Origin: Streptomyces lunaelactis
GTDB taxonomy: Bacteria > Actinomycetota > Actinomycetes > Streptomycetales > Streptomycetaceae
Reading direction: 5' to 3'
Length of the DNA stretch: 64,000 bases
NCBI RefSeq assembly: GCF_003054555.1
Contig: NZ_CP026304.1
Span: 1,798,001-1,862,000, forward strand
Part shown: in pieces, positions 24,590 to 33,478 of the stretch
Position numbering within the stretch: position 1 is the first letter of the stretch
How the letters are laid out: each line of letters starts with the position of its first letter
Translations under genes and position numbers: made by a program
Notes under the pieces: generated by a model
The model's input: the letters and a program-made list of their open reading frames with translations, nothing else
Databases searched by the model: none
Told to the model about the DNA's origin: nothing

Positions 24590-26125
24590 ATGACCGCAAT
24601 CAGCAGCAGCGGGCGGGGGCTCAAGAGGCTCGCCGCACTCACCTGCGTGGCGCTGGCCACCGGAGGCCTGGTGGCCTCCGGCGTGACCGGCGCGGAGCCG
24701 GGCACGGCCCGCGCCTCCAGCCACCGTGAAGCCCCGCTGATCTCCGGGCAGCCTCAGTACGACAACACGGACGTGTACGCGTTCGTCAGCCCCGACAAGC
24801 CCGACACCACCACGCTCGTCGCCAACTGGCTGCCGTTCGAGGAGCCGGGCGGCGGCCCGAACTTCTACAAGTTCGCCAATGACGCGCAGTACGACGTCCA
24901 CATCGACAGCGACGGCGACGCCCAGGGCGACCTGATCTACCGGTGGACCTTCAAGGACCACGTCAAGAACGGCAATACGTTCCTGTTCAACACCGGTCCC
25001 GTCACCTCGATCGACGACCCGGACCTCAACATCACGCAGACGTACGACATCGAGATGCTGAGGCTGAAGAACCAGCGTGTGATGCATTCCACGAAGATCG
25101 CCGACGATCTGCCGGTGGCACCGTCGAACGTGGGCAAGGCGTCCATGCCGGACTATCAGAGCCTGCGCGACCAGGCCGTGAAGCAGATCGCGGGCGGATC
25201 CACGGCGTTCGCGGGTCAGGCGGACGATCCCTTCTTCGCGGACCTGCGCGTCTTCGACCTGCTCTACGGCGGGAACCTCTCCGAGGTCGGCAACGACACG
25301 CTCAAGGGCTACAGCGTCAACTCCATCGCCCTGCAGGTGCCGACCGCGTACATCCGGCAGTCGGAGAAGCAGCCGATCGTCGGCATCTGGTCCACCACCC
25401 AGCGCAAGAGCGCGAGCGGTCACTGGGCGCAGGTGTCCCGGCTCGGTATGCCGCTGGTCAACGAGGTCGTCATCCCCGTGAAGGACAAGGACAAGTTCAA
25501 CGCGTCCCACCCGTGGAACGACGGCGACTTCCTGAAGTTCGTCACCCAGCCCGAGCTGCCGAAGCTGATCGAGGGCATCTACAAGATCAAGGCCCCGGCC
25601 GAACCGCGCAATGACCTCGTCTCGGTGTTCCTGACCGGCGTCGACAAGCTCAACAAGCCGCCACACGTCCGCCCCGCCGAGGCACTGCGGCTCAACACCT
25701 CCATCCCGCCGAGCGCCGAGCCCAAGCGGCTGGGTGTGCTGGACGGCGACAACGCCGGATTCCCCAACGGGCGGCGTCTGACGGACGACGTCCTGGACAT
25801 CGCACTCCAGGTCGTCGAGGGCGAACTGGTCGGCGCGAAGAACGACTTGGGTGACGCGGTCAACGAGAACGACCAGAAGTTCACCGGGTCCTTCCCGTAT
25901 CTGGCGCTGCCGACGGCAGGCTCGCGGGGTCCGCTCGCCAAGGACGGCGCGGCCAAGGACGCCCAGGGCAACCTGCTCAGCGGGGGCGCATCGTCCGCCT
26001 CCTCCGGCAGTGACTTCACCGACAACACGCTGATCGCCTCCGCGGTCGCCGCGGGTGCGGGCGTACTGCTTGTCACGCTGGGGCTGAACTGGTGGCGGAT
26101 GCGGCGCCGGAACGCGTACCGCTGA
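24590..26125 (+). CDS. DUF4331 domain-containing secreted/anchored protein, 511 aa
   Basis: An N-terminal Sec signal peptide (basic start, 'LAALTCVALATGGLVASGV', about residues 10-30) is followed by 'ASSHREAPLISGQPQYDNTDVYAFVSPD', the start of the DUF4331 domain that fills most of the protein. A single hydrophobic helix near the C-terminus (about 480-503, 'TLIASAVAAGAGVLLVTLGLNWW') followed by arginines would anchor it outside the membrane. The function of DUF4331 is not established. It is the first gene of a three-gene unit with a TPR protein and a NicO-like transporter, and that context hints at metal handling. Confidence 0.87.
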   Translation: MTAISSSGRGLKRLAALTCVALATGGLVASGVTGAEPGTARASSHREAPLISGQPQYDNTDVYAFVSPDKPDTTTLVANWLPFEEPGGGPNFYKFANDAQYDVHIDSDGDAQGDLIYRWTFKDHVKNGNTFLFNTGPVTSIDDPDLNITQTYDIEMLRLKNQRVMHSTKIADDLPVAPSNVGKASMPDYQSLRDQAVKQIAGGSTAFAGQADDPFFADLRVFDLLYGGNLSEVGNDTLKGYSVNSIALQVPTAYIRQSEKQPIVGIWSTTQRKSASGHWAQVSRLGMPLVNEVVIPVKDKDKFNASHPWNDGDFLKFVTQPELPKLIEGIYKIKAPAEPRNDLVSVFLTGVDKLNKPPHVRPAEALRLNTSIPPSAEPKRLGVLDGDNAGFPNGRRLTDDVLDIALQVVEGELVGAKNDLGDAVNENDQKFTGSFPYLALPTAGSRGPLAKDGAAKDAQGNLLSGGASSASSGSDFTDNTLIASAVAAGAGVLLVTLGLNWWRMRRRNAYR

Positions 26126-26171
26126 CCGGCCCGACGCAGCAGGCACGCCACGACAAGGAAAGGGCAGACAC

Positions 26172-27578
26172 ATGTCCCTGCGAAGGGCGCCAGGAACGAC
26201 CGCGGCCGGCGGCCGCGACCCGGGGGGCCGGGAGACCGGCCCCCGGTTCGGGGCAGGCAGGCTGGTGGGCGTGCTCCTGCCCTCCGGGGTGCTGGCCGTC
26301 GCCCTGACCGTGGGCATCGTCGTGTCCGGCGGTGCGGGCGATGAGCCCCCGGCGGCCCGCACCGCCGCACCCGTCGGGGACGCGCCGTTCGAGCGGATCG
26401 GCACCGGTGACCTCGCCCGCGGGGTCACCGGCCTCCAGGCCCATGTGCGGGCTCAGCCCAAGGATGCGCGGGGGTGGGCGGCCCTGGGCGCCGCCTATGT
26501 CGAGCAGGCCAGGACCAGCGGCGACCCGACCAGGTATCCGCAGGCCGACAAGGCGCTGGCCCGTTCCATGGCGCTCCGGCCGCAGGACAATGACACGGCA
26601 CTCGCGGGTCGTGCCGCGCTCGCGGCGGCGCGGCACGACTTCCGCGGCGCGCTGCGCGAGTCGGAGGCCGCGCTGAAGATCAACCCGTTCAGCGAACGCG
26701 CGCTCGCCTCCCGGATCGACGCGCTCGTCGAACTGGGCAGCTATCCAAAGGCGTTGGCGGCGGCCAAGGAGGCCGACGGCCGCCGCCCCGGCATCCCCGT
26801 CTTCACGCGCTACGCGTATGTGCTGGAGCTGCGCGGCGACATCGCCGGTGCCCGCCGGGTGCTCGGCGCCGCGCTGAACTCGGCCTCGTCCCCCGGCGAC
26901 ACAGCGTATGTGGCGACCGCTCTGGGCCAGCTGGAGTGGAGTCAGGGGGCGTACGCCCCGGCGCTCAGGTACTTCACGACGGCGCTCGACGCGGACCCGG
27001 CGTATCTGTCCGCGCTCGAGGGCCGGGCCCGCACCCAGGCCGCGCGCGGCGACAGCAAGGGCGCGGTGTCCGGGCTCGAAGCGGTGGTGGACCGGCTGCC
27101 GCTGCCGGGACAGCTCGTGGCTCTGGGTGAGCTTTACGAGGCGGGGGGCCGCATGTCCGATGCCCGCGCGCAGTACGAACTCATCGGCACCTGGACCGAG
27201 TTGGCCCGCGCCAACGGCGTGGACACCGATCTGGACACCGCTCTGGCGCTGGCCGACCACGGCGACAGGGCCGAGGCGCTCAAGGCGGCGCGCGCCGAGT
27301 GGAGCGAGCGCAGGACCGTACACACGGCCGACGCGCTCGCGTGGTCGCTGCACGTCAACGGCCGTTCCGCGGAAGCCCTCCCGTACCTGGCCACGTCGGC
27401 GCCGGCCGGCTGCCGCAACGCGCTGTTCCTGTACCACCGCGGCATGATCGAACGCGCCACGGGCCGGACGGCGGCCGCCCGCGTCTCGCTCGCCGCGGCG
27501 CTGAAGATCAACCCCGGCTTCTCACCGACCGGTTCACGCGCGGCCAGTGCCGCGCTGAAGGCACTGGAGGCGTCATGA
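26172..27578 (+). CDS. Tetratricopeptide-repeat membrane-anchored protein, 468 aa
   Basis: One N-terminal transmembrane segment (about residues 30-52, 'LVGVLLPSGVLAVALTVGIVVSGG') precedes an extracytoplasmic TPR array covering residues 80-465. Repeats are visible as alanine-rich helix pairs with 'YPQADKALARSMALRPQDNDTA', 'DFRGALRESEAALKINPFSERAL' and 'RTAAARVSLAAALKINPGFSP'. Such proteins are scaffolds. It follows the DUF4331 gene by 46 bp and overlaps the next gene by four bases (ATGA), so the three products are made together. Confidence 0.85.
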   Translation: MSLRRAPGTTAAGGRDPGGRETGPRFGAGRLVGVLLPSGVLAVALTVGIVVSGGAGDEPPAARTAAPVGDAPFERIGTGDLARGVTGLQAHVRAQPKDARGWAALGAAYVEQARTSGDPTRYPQADKALARSMALRPQDNDTALAGRAALAAARHDFRGALRESEAALKINPFSERALASRIDALVELGSYPKALAAAKEADGRRPGIPVFTRYAYVLELRGDIAGARRVLGAALNSASSPGDTAYVATALGQLEWSQGAYAPALRYFTTALDADPAYLSALEGRARTQAARGDSKGAVSGLEAVVDRLPLPGQLVALGELYEAGGRMSDARAQYELIGTWTELARANGVDTDLDTALALADHGDRAEALKAARAEWSERRTVHTADALAWSLHVNGRSAEALPYLATSAPAGCRNALFLYHRGMIERATGRTAAARVSLAAALKINPGFSPTGSRAASAALKALEAS

Positions 27579-29098
27579 GGAGGCGTACGACCGTCACCGG
27601 CGCGGCGGTACTCCTCACGGGGGCGGCGCTCGCGCTGCTGCCGGCGGGGACTGCGGCAGCGCATCCCCTCGGGAACTTCACCGTCAACCGTTACGACGGG
27701 CTGCTCGTCGCGCCCGGTGTGCTGAGCGTCGATCATGTGGAGGATCTGGCGGAGATACCCGCCGCCCAGGCGCGTACCAGGATCGACGGGGACGGCGACC
27801 GGAAGATGTCCCCCGGTGAACTGTCCGGGTGGGCCCAGGGCCGCTGCCGGGACGCGGCGCGGGACGGCCGGGTCACCGTCGCGGGGCGTACGGCCGCGCT
27901 CACGCCCGGCGCGAGCCGCGCCGAGGTGCGCCCCGGGCAGGCCGGGCTGCCGACGCTCCGCGTCGAGTGCAGGCTCACGGCCGCACTGCCGGACGGGCGG
28001 CAGACGATCGGCTTCCGGGCGCCGGGCGGCGACCAGGGGCCGGGCTGGCGGGAGATCGCGGCCGGCGGCGACCGGATGACGCTCACCTCCTCCGACGTGC
28101 CGAAGACATCGGTGTCCCGGCGGCTGGCGGTCTATCCGGACGGGCAGCTCTCCTCCGCGCCGGATCAGCGGGCGGCCGAACTCTCGGTGGCACCGGGCGG
28201 CGCCCCGGCGGCGGCGGACCGGCAGGGGGCGGCCCCCCCGGCCTCCGTACTGCCGCGGGGCGCGGACCGCTGGACGCAGGCGCTGACCGATCTGGTGTCC
28301 CGGCGCGAACTGACCGCGGGATTCGCCGCCCTGGCGCTGGCGACCGCGCTTCTGCTCGGTGCGCTGCACGCGCTCGCGCCGGGCCACGGCAAGACGGTGA
28401 TGGCCGCCGCGGCGGCGGCGGGCGGACGGAAGTCGCTGCGCGACGTCCTCTCGCTGGGCGCCTCGGTGACGCTCACGCACACGCTCGGGGTGTTCGCGCT
28501 GGGCGCGCTGATCACCGCGGGCTCGGCGGCGGCGCCGTCGGTGGTGGCGTGGCTGGGCGTCGCGAGCGGCGCTCTGGTCGCCGGGGCGGGGGTCATGCTG
28601 GTGCGCAGGGCCTGGAGGAACCGAGGCGACTCGCACGGCCACAGCCACGGACACGACCACGCACACGACCACGGACACGGGCACTCGGACGGCCATGACC
28701 ACGGACACAGCCATGGTCATGGTCACGGCCACAGCCACAGCCACGATCACCGCCCGCTGAGTTTCCGCTCCACCCTCCTCCTCGGCTTCGCCGGCGGACT
28801 CGTCCCCAGCCCCTCCGCCGTCGTCGTGCTCGTCGGGGCCGCCGCGCTGGGCCGCGCCTGGTTCGGTCTGCTGCTCGTCCTCGCGTACGGCGCCGGGCTC
28901 GCCCTCACCCTCGCCGCCGCGGGCTTCGCGGCGGTCCGCCTCGGCGACCGCGCGGCCCGTCTTCTCGCCGAGCGGAGCCTTCGCAAGGGACGGCTGATTT
29001 CCGCCGCGCAGCGCACGCTGCCGCTCGGCACGGCGTGCGTGGTGCTCGCCCTCGGATGCGGATTGGCGCTCAAGGGGGCGGCAACAGCTCTTGCGTGA
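27575..29098 (+). CDS. NicO/RcnA-like nickel/cobalt transporter with His-rich loop, 507 aa
   Basis: A signal peptide (about residues 1-28) is followed by an extracytoplasmic N-terminal domain of about 220 residues ('HPLGNFTVNRYDGLLVAPGVLSVDHVEDLAEIP') and then about six transmembrane helices from residue 245. The motif 'LLLGALHALAPGHGKTVMAA' carries the His/Asp-type signature of NicO-family metal permeases. A loop near residues 350-390 is almost entirely His, Gly, Asp and Ser (repeated HGH/HDH), a likely metal buffer. It overlaps the TPR gene by four bases. Nickel or cobalt export is inferred from the family. Confidence 0.85.
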   Translation: MRRRTTVTGAAVLLTGAALALLPAGTAAAHPLGNFTVNRYDGLLVAPGVLSVDHVEDLAEIPAAQARTRIDGDGDRKMSPGELSGWAQGRCRDAARDGRVTVAGRTAALTPGASRAEVRPGQAGLPTLRVECRLTAALPDGRQTIGFRAPGGDQGPGWREIAAGGDRMTLTSSDVPKTSVSRRLAVYPDGQLSSAPDQRAAELSVAPGGAPAAADRQGAAPPASVLPRGADRWTQALTDLVSRRELTAGFAALALATALLLGALHALAPGHGKTVMAAAAAAGGRKSLRDVLSLGASVTLTHTLGVFALGALITAGSAAAPSVVAWLGVASGALVAGAGVMLVRRAWRNRGDSHGHSHGHDHAHDHGHGHSDGHDHGHSHGHGHGHSHSHDHRPLSFRSTLLLGFAGGLVPSPSAVVVLVGAAALGRAWFGLLLVLAYGAGLALTLAAAGFAAVRLGDRAARLLAERSLRKGRLISAAQRTLPLGTACVVLALGCGLALKGAATALA

Positions 29099-29127
29099 GC
29101 TAACTTGGGGTGGTTGCTCTGCTACGG

Positions 29128-30799
29128 ATGGGGGGCTCGCCGGTGAGTGAAGTGCCGGGCAGTGAGCGTGTCGTGGCAGGCCGGTACCGGCTGCTCAGCC
29201 CCCTCGGCGAGGGCGGCATGGGCATCGTGTGGCGCGCCCGCGACGAGGTGCTGAACCGCGAGGTCGCCGTCAAGGAGGTCCGCGCCCCCACCGCGCTCGG
29301 CGAGGCCGACGAGCGGCGGCTGTACGCACGTCTGGAGCGGGAGGCCTGGGCCGCGGGCCGGATCTCGCACCGCAATGTGGTGACCGTCTACGACGTGGCG
29401 ACCGAGGACGGCCGGCCCTGGATCGTGATGGAGCTGGTGCGCGGACTCGCGCTCTCCGACGTACTCGACGCGGAGGGGCCCGTCACCCCGCAGCGCGCGG
29501 CGCATGTCGGGGCGGAGATTCTCGCCGCTCTGCGCGCCGCCCACGAGGCGGGTGTGCTGCACCGCGACGTGAAGCCCGGGAACGTACTCATCGCCAATGA
29601 CGGCCGGGTGGTGCTCACCGACTTCGGGATCGCCATGGTCGAGGGGACCTCCAATCTGACCATGACGGGCGAGCTGATCGGCTCGCCCGAATTCCTCGCC
29701 CCCGAGCGGGCGATGGGGCGTACGCCGGGGCCCGAGTCGGATCTGTGGTCGCTCGGGGTGCTGCTGTACGCGGCGGTCGAGGGCAACTCCCCGTTCCGGC
29801 AGAACACCCCGCTGAGCACGCTGCGCGCCGTTGTCGACGAGGAGCTGCCGCCGCCGCGCAGGGCCGGTCCGCTGGCGCCGGTGATCGCGGGGCTGTTGCG
29901 CAAGGATCCGGCCGAGCGGCTCTCGGCCGAGGAGGCCGGGCATCAGCTGCGGGTGGTGGGCGCCGGCGGCACCGTGCGCACGGTGCCGCCGGCCGCGCCC
30001 GGCCTGTACAGCCCTACGGTGGCGGCCTCGTCCCCGACCCCGGTCTCGTCCCCCCCCCGCGTCCTTCGGTCCGCCGCCCCCGACGACGGCGACGACCGGT
30101 GTGCCGCAGCAGGACCGCTCGCGGCGGGCGACGACAGTGCTGGTCGCCGGGGTGGCGTTCCTTCTCCTCGCGGTGGGCGGCCTCGCCTGGGCCCTGGTCA
30201 ACAAGGACAACAACCCGGGCGGAACGGACAACGGCGGCGGTACGACGCCGGTGGGCGGGAGTTCGAGCGCCCCTTCGGCCGGCACGGCCTCCCCGCCCGC
30301 CGCCGGCTCGGACGGCGGCGGTGCGGGGACGAACGGCGGGACGAACGGTGGGGGCAACGATGGGGGCAACGGCGGTACGACGCCGCCGCCCCAGTCCGTG
30401 CAGGTCTACGTCCGGACCGTGCACGGGAGTTACTCGGGCACCTGCCCGCCGCCCGAGGCCCAGGCTCCGGCCTTCGAGGCGACGATCACGGTCGGCCGTA
30501 CGCCGGCGGCCGTCGAGTACCGCTGGGCGACCAAGAGCGGTGAGAGCTCCGACGACGGCTGGAAGACACTGCACTTCGCCTCGGGGGGCGGGAAGCAGAA
30601 GCAGGTCAACCACGTCGAGCTGACCTACAAGCAGGACGGGACGCACAACGACCGGATCCGGGTGGAGATCCGGAGTCCGGTCGAGGTGCGCTCCAACTGG
30701 ATCGATTTCTCGGTCACCTGCAAGCAGGAGACCCCGACGGACGGGGGCTCCTACACGGCGAACACGTACGGAACCGATGAAGCGGGTGGATCGGGCTGA
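29128..30799 (+). pseudogene. Transmembrane Ser/Thr protein kinase, split by a frameshift in a C tract
   Basis: The 5' part (to about 30049) encodes a complete Hanks-type kinase domain: 'LGEGGMGIVWRARD' (glycine loop), 'VAVKEV' (lysine), 'LHRDVKPGNVLI' (catalytic loop), 'LTDFGIAM' (DFG) and 'GSPEFLAPERAMG'. A run of nine C (30050-30058) then shifts the frame. Removing one base restores an open frame into a transmembrane helix ('TTVLVAGVAFLLLAVGGLAWALV'), a Gly/Asn/Thr-rich linker and a 130-residue extracellular domain ending at 30799. As read, the kinase would lack its anchor. It may be a sequencing error or a phase-variable tract. GTG 29143 is an alternative start. Confidence 0.75.
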
Positions 30800-30811
30800 G
30801 CGCGCGAGCGG

Positions 30812-31621
30812 TCAGGCGTGGGCGGTCAGGACCGGCAGATAGCCGCCGGACTGCCCGGACGCGGTGGGGTGGTAGGACTCGCTGATGCTGAGCCAGTTGA
30901 CGCTGTGCAGCCAGGACGCGCTGGAGCAGATCTCGTGTCCGGTGAAGGCCCCGGCGACGTCCGCGAAGTCGTATCCGTGGTTGGCCGCCCGCTTCGCGAT
31001 TGCGGCGTTGAGGTAGTCCGCGGCCCCGTTGATCGCGGACCGTTCCTTCTCGCTCAGCCCGGCGACGCAGCTGCCGCCGAGCTTGTAGAAGCGGGGGTAG
31101 CCGAGGACGACGACCTGGGCGGCCGGGGCCTTGGCTCTGATCGCCGAGTACACCTGGTCGAGCTTGCCGGGCAGGGTGGAGTCGACGTAACCGCGCGCCG
31201 TCGCGATCCGGTTGAGGCAGGTGGACTCCGACTGCAGGACGCAGGTCGTCATGACGTCCGCGAAGCCGGCGTCATTGCCGCCGATGGTGAGGGAGACGAG
31301 GTCGGTGGCCGAGCTGAGGGGGGCAAGCTGACCGGCTGTGACATCACCCGTACGAGCGCCCGAGCAAGCGGTGAACGCGAACGACGAGGGTGAATGCGCG
31401 GCCGCCCAGAGCTTGGGGTAGGCACGGCTGCTGCGCTTGCAGTTACCGCTCGAGCTGTCGTAGCTGCCGGCCCCGAGACCCGATGAGTAGGAGTCGCCGA
31501 GGGCCACGTAGTCCAGCGCCAGTGCGGTGTCCGAGGCCTGTGCCTGGCCGGCTCCGGTGAGAGCGAGGACGGCGCCGAGGAGGAGTGAGGATGAGAATGC
31601 CGCGATTCGGGACAGTTTCAT
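30812..31621 (-). CDS. Secreted SGNH/GDSL lipase-esterase, 269 aa
   Basis: A Sec signal peptide (about residues 1-30, ending AQAS) precedes an SGNH hydrolase. Block I is 'ALGDSYSSGLGAG' with the nucleophile serine, block III is 'LTIGGNDAGF', and the C-terminal 'SYHPTASGQSGGY' provides the histidine. Six cysteines in the mature part could form three disulfides, as in the Streptomyces extracellular lipase structures. The enzyme would hydrolyse esters outside the cell. Start ATG 31621 follows AGGGAGG. It is divergent from the polysaccharide cluster and convergent with the kinase gene. Confidence 0.92.
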   Translation of the reverse strand: MKLSRIAAFSSSLLLGAVLALTGAGQAQASDTALALDYVALGDSYSSGLGAGSYDSSSGNCKRSSRAYPKLWAAAHSPSSFAFTACSGARTGDVTAGQLAPLSSATDLVSLTIGGNDAGFADVMTTCVLQSESTCLNRIATARGYVDSTLPGKLDQVYSAIRAKAPAAQVVVLGYPRFYKLGGSCVAGLSEKERSAINGAADYLNAAIAKRAANHGYDFADVAGAFTGHEICSSASWLHSVNWLSISESYHPTASGQSGGYLPVLTAHA

Positions 31622-31781
31622 GGAACCTCCCTTTAGCAGGATTTCTGCCACAACTGTCGTAGCAAGTCCCATACTTCACCGGAAGTGTCCATGCCAAGAA
31701 GATTCCGTGTGGACTTGACGGAGCGTCGCCCGCTACCGAGCATTGAGGCTCGGCATCCGGCGCCTGGGGGCAAAGTCGGCC

Positions 31782-32225
31782 ATGCAGACGATCAGAGGCA
31801 AGCCGGAAGCGGTCTGGACAGATCTGCTCCCGGTGCTCGCGGGCATCGCGGTCGCCATCTCGGGGGTGGGCGTCGCGCTGGCGCTCGCCGACGTCCGGTC
31901 GCCGCTGCGCGCGCCGTTCATCCTCTTCTTCCTCTTCGCGGGCCCGGCCGGCGGTCTCACCGCCGCACTGCCCGGACTGGAACCCGCGGCCCGCGCCTCC
32001 GCGGCCGCGACCGGGGCCCTCGTCATCGACGGGCTGGCAGCTCAGACCGTCTCGTCCCTGCACGTCCTGACGGTCGGCGGGGCGGTCATCGCGGTCGTGG
32101 CGATCACCGCTCTGCTCTTCCTCTTGTCACTGGGCCGGCGCATACGGAAGACGGAACTCATCAATCCGGTCGACCGATTGATGAAAGGGATCAAGGAAAC
32201 CCGATCGGGACGGTTCCGCATCTGA
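31782..32225 (+). CDS. Small integral membrane protein, 147 aa
   Basis: Four hydrophobic segments are visible at about residues 15-38, 45-66, 70-92 and 98-122, followed by a basic tail. The start at ATG 31782 (MQTIRGKPEA) is preferred because upstream in-frame codons lack a ribosome site. I do not recognise a named family. It lies 356 bp before, and on the same strand as, two glycosyltransferases and a polysaccharide deacetylase, so it may belong to a surface glycan system; this is context only. Confidence 0.65.
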   Translation: MQTIRGKPEAVWTDLLPVLAGIAVAISGVGVALALADVRSPLRAPFILFFLFAGPAGGLTAALPGLEPAARASAAATGALVIDGLAAQTVSSLHVLTVGGAVIAVVAITALLFLLSLGRRIRKTELINPVDRLMKGIKETRSGRFRI

Positions 32226-32581
32226 CGGCAGAAGGTGTACCAAAAAAGTAAAAAAGTGAGTCCACGTTCCAGGTCTTGCCATACAGTCCTAATCATCAAT
32301 ACCGTCGTACATCCACCCGCAACGGTCCATCACTAAGCGGCTCTAGGGGAGGGCTCAAGCGTCGCGATGGATTCGGAGCGGGGCGCGGTAGGGGGGTGCC
32401 GTGCTCGGTTTTCGCGCTCTGTCGGAGCCGTATGCCGCGCGGCCAGTTTTGCCAGCTCACCCACCAGGTAGGGAGCGCTATTCCGTCATGGCCGGGGTGA
32501 GAAGAACCCCCCTTTCAAACCGGAAACTCATCCGGACTGCCCGGGGGCGGGCGGTCCACCGGTGGAGAGGGAATCAGACTC
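32226..32581 (+). promoter_or_regulatory. 356-bp leader region before the glycosyltransferase cluster
   Basis: No gene is seen. It begins with an unusually A-rich run (AAAAAAGTAAAAAAG near 32241-32256) and contains TTGCCA at about 32275 with TACCGT about 18 bp later, a possible promoter. A GGAGAGGG ribosome site occurs at the right end. The remaining sequence carries no obvious hairpin. Confidence 0.4.
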
Positions 32582-33478
32582 ATGAGCTCAGTCCTGCACC
32601 CGGCGGCGCCGGGGCAAGATCCGTTCACCGCACCGTCGCACCATGGGGACACCGTCGAAACAGCCGCCGGTCCGGAAGGACCGGTGAGTAGCCTCGGCCG
32701 AATATCCGCCACGTACCGGCCTATCTCCTCGCATCTCGCGATCACTCCGCCCGTCAGCGTCGTGATCCCCGCCATGAATGAGGCGGAGAATCTCCCGTAC
32801 GTCTTCAAGACTCTGCCCGCGTGGATTCATGAAGTCGTGCTGGTCGACGGGAATTCCAGCGACAACACCGTCCAGGTCGCCCGTGAACTGTGGCCGGACG
32901 TCAAGGTCGTCAAGCAGGTCGGCAAGGGCAAAGGAGATGCCCTCATCAGCGGATTCGCCGCCTGCACCGGCGACATAATCGTGATGGTCGACGCCGACGG
33001 CTCGGCCGACGGCCATGAGATCGTCAGTTACGTGTCCGCCCTGGTCTCGGGCGCGGATTTCGCCAAGGGCTCGCGTTTCGCCAACGGCGGCGGCACCGAC
33101 GACATGACCCCGATCCGCAAGTTCGGCAACTGGGTGCTGTGCGCCATCGTCAACGCCAAGTTCGGGGCCCGCTACACCGATCTCTGCTACGGCTACAACG
33201 CCTTCTGGAAGCACTGCCTGGACAAGGTCACCCTGGACTGCACCGGCTTCGAGATAGAGACCCTGATGAACATCCGGGTCGTCAAGGCCGGGCTGCGGGT
33301 GCAGGAGGTCCCCAGCCACGAGTACCTCCGCATCCACGGCGTCAGCAACCTCAGCGCCGTACGGGACGGACTGCGGGTCCTCAAGGTGATCGTGAAGGAG
33401 AAGGGCGTACGCAGATCGGCGCGCCGTCACGCGTGGGCAGCGCCGAGCGTCAGGATCCCGCGGGGAGAGGCATCTTGA
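32582..33478 (+). CDS. Family 2 glycosyltransferase, dolichol-phosphate-mannose-synthase-like, 298 aa
   Basis: A GT-A fold enzyme: 'VSVVIPAMNEAENLPYVFKTLP' (about residues 58-79), 'VLVDGNSSDNTVQVARE', and the metal-binding DxD region 'IIVMVDADGSADGHEI' (near 137). No membrane helix is present at the C-terminus, unlike many polyprenyl-phosphate enzymes. The first 55 residues are a poorly conserved extension. It would transfer a sugar from a nucleotide donor to a lipid carrier or glycan at the inner membrane face. Its stop overlaps the TTG start of the next glycosyltransferase, so the cluster is translationally coupled. Confidence 0.87.
   Translation: MSSVLHPAAPGQDPFTAPSHHGDTVETAAGPEGPVSSLGRISATYRPISSHLAITPPVSVVIPAMNEAENLPYVFKTLPAWIHEVVLVDGNSSDNTVQVARELWPDVKVVKQVGKGKGDALISGFAACTGDIIVMVDADGSADGHEIVSYVSALVSGADFAKGSRFANGGGTDDMTPIRKFGNWVLCAIVNAKFGARYTDLCYGYNAFWKHCLDKVTLDCTGFEIETLMNIRVVKAGLRVQEVPSHEYLRIHGVSNLSAVRDGLRVLKVIVKEKGVRRSARRHAWAAPSVRIPRGEAS

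Noticed and set aside
28620..28760. Short repeated DNA units (CACGGACAC-type) considered as a CRISPR or tandem repeat array
   Set aside because: They encode the His/Gly/Asp loop of the NicO-like permease in frame, and the units are irregular with no spacers.
32241..32256. A-rich run considered as a rho-independent terminator tail
   Set aside because: No stem precedes it on the plus strand, and on the minus strand no gene ends nearby.
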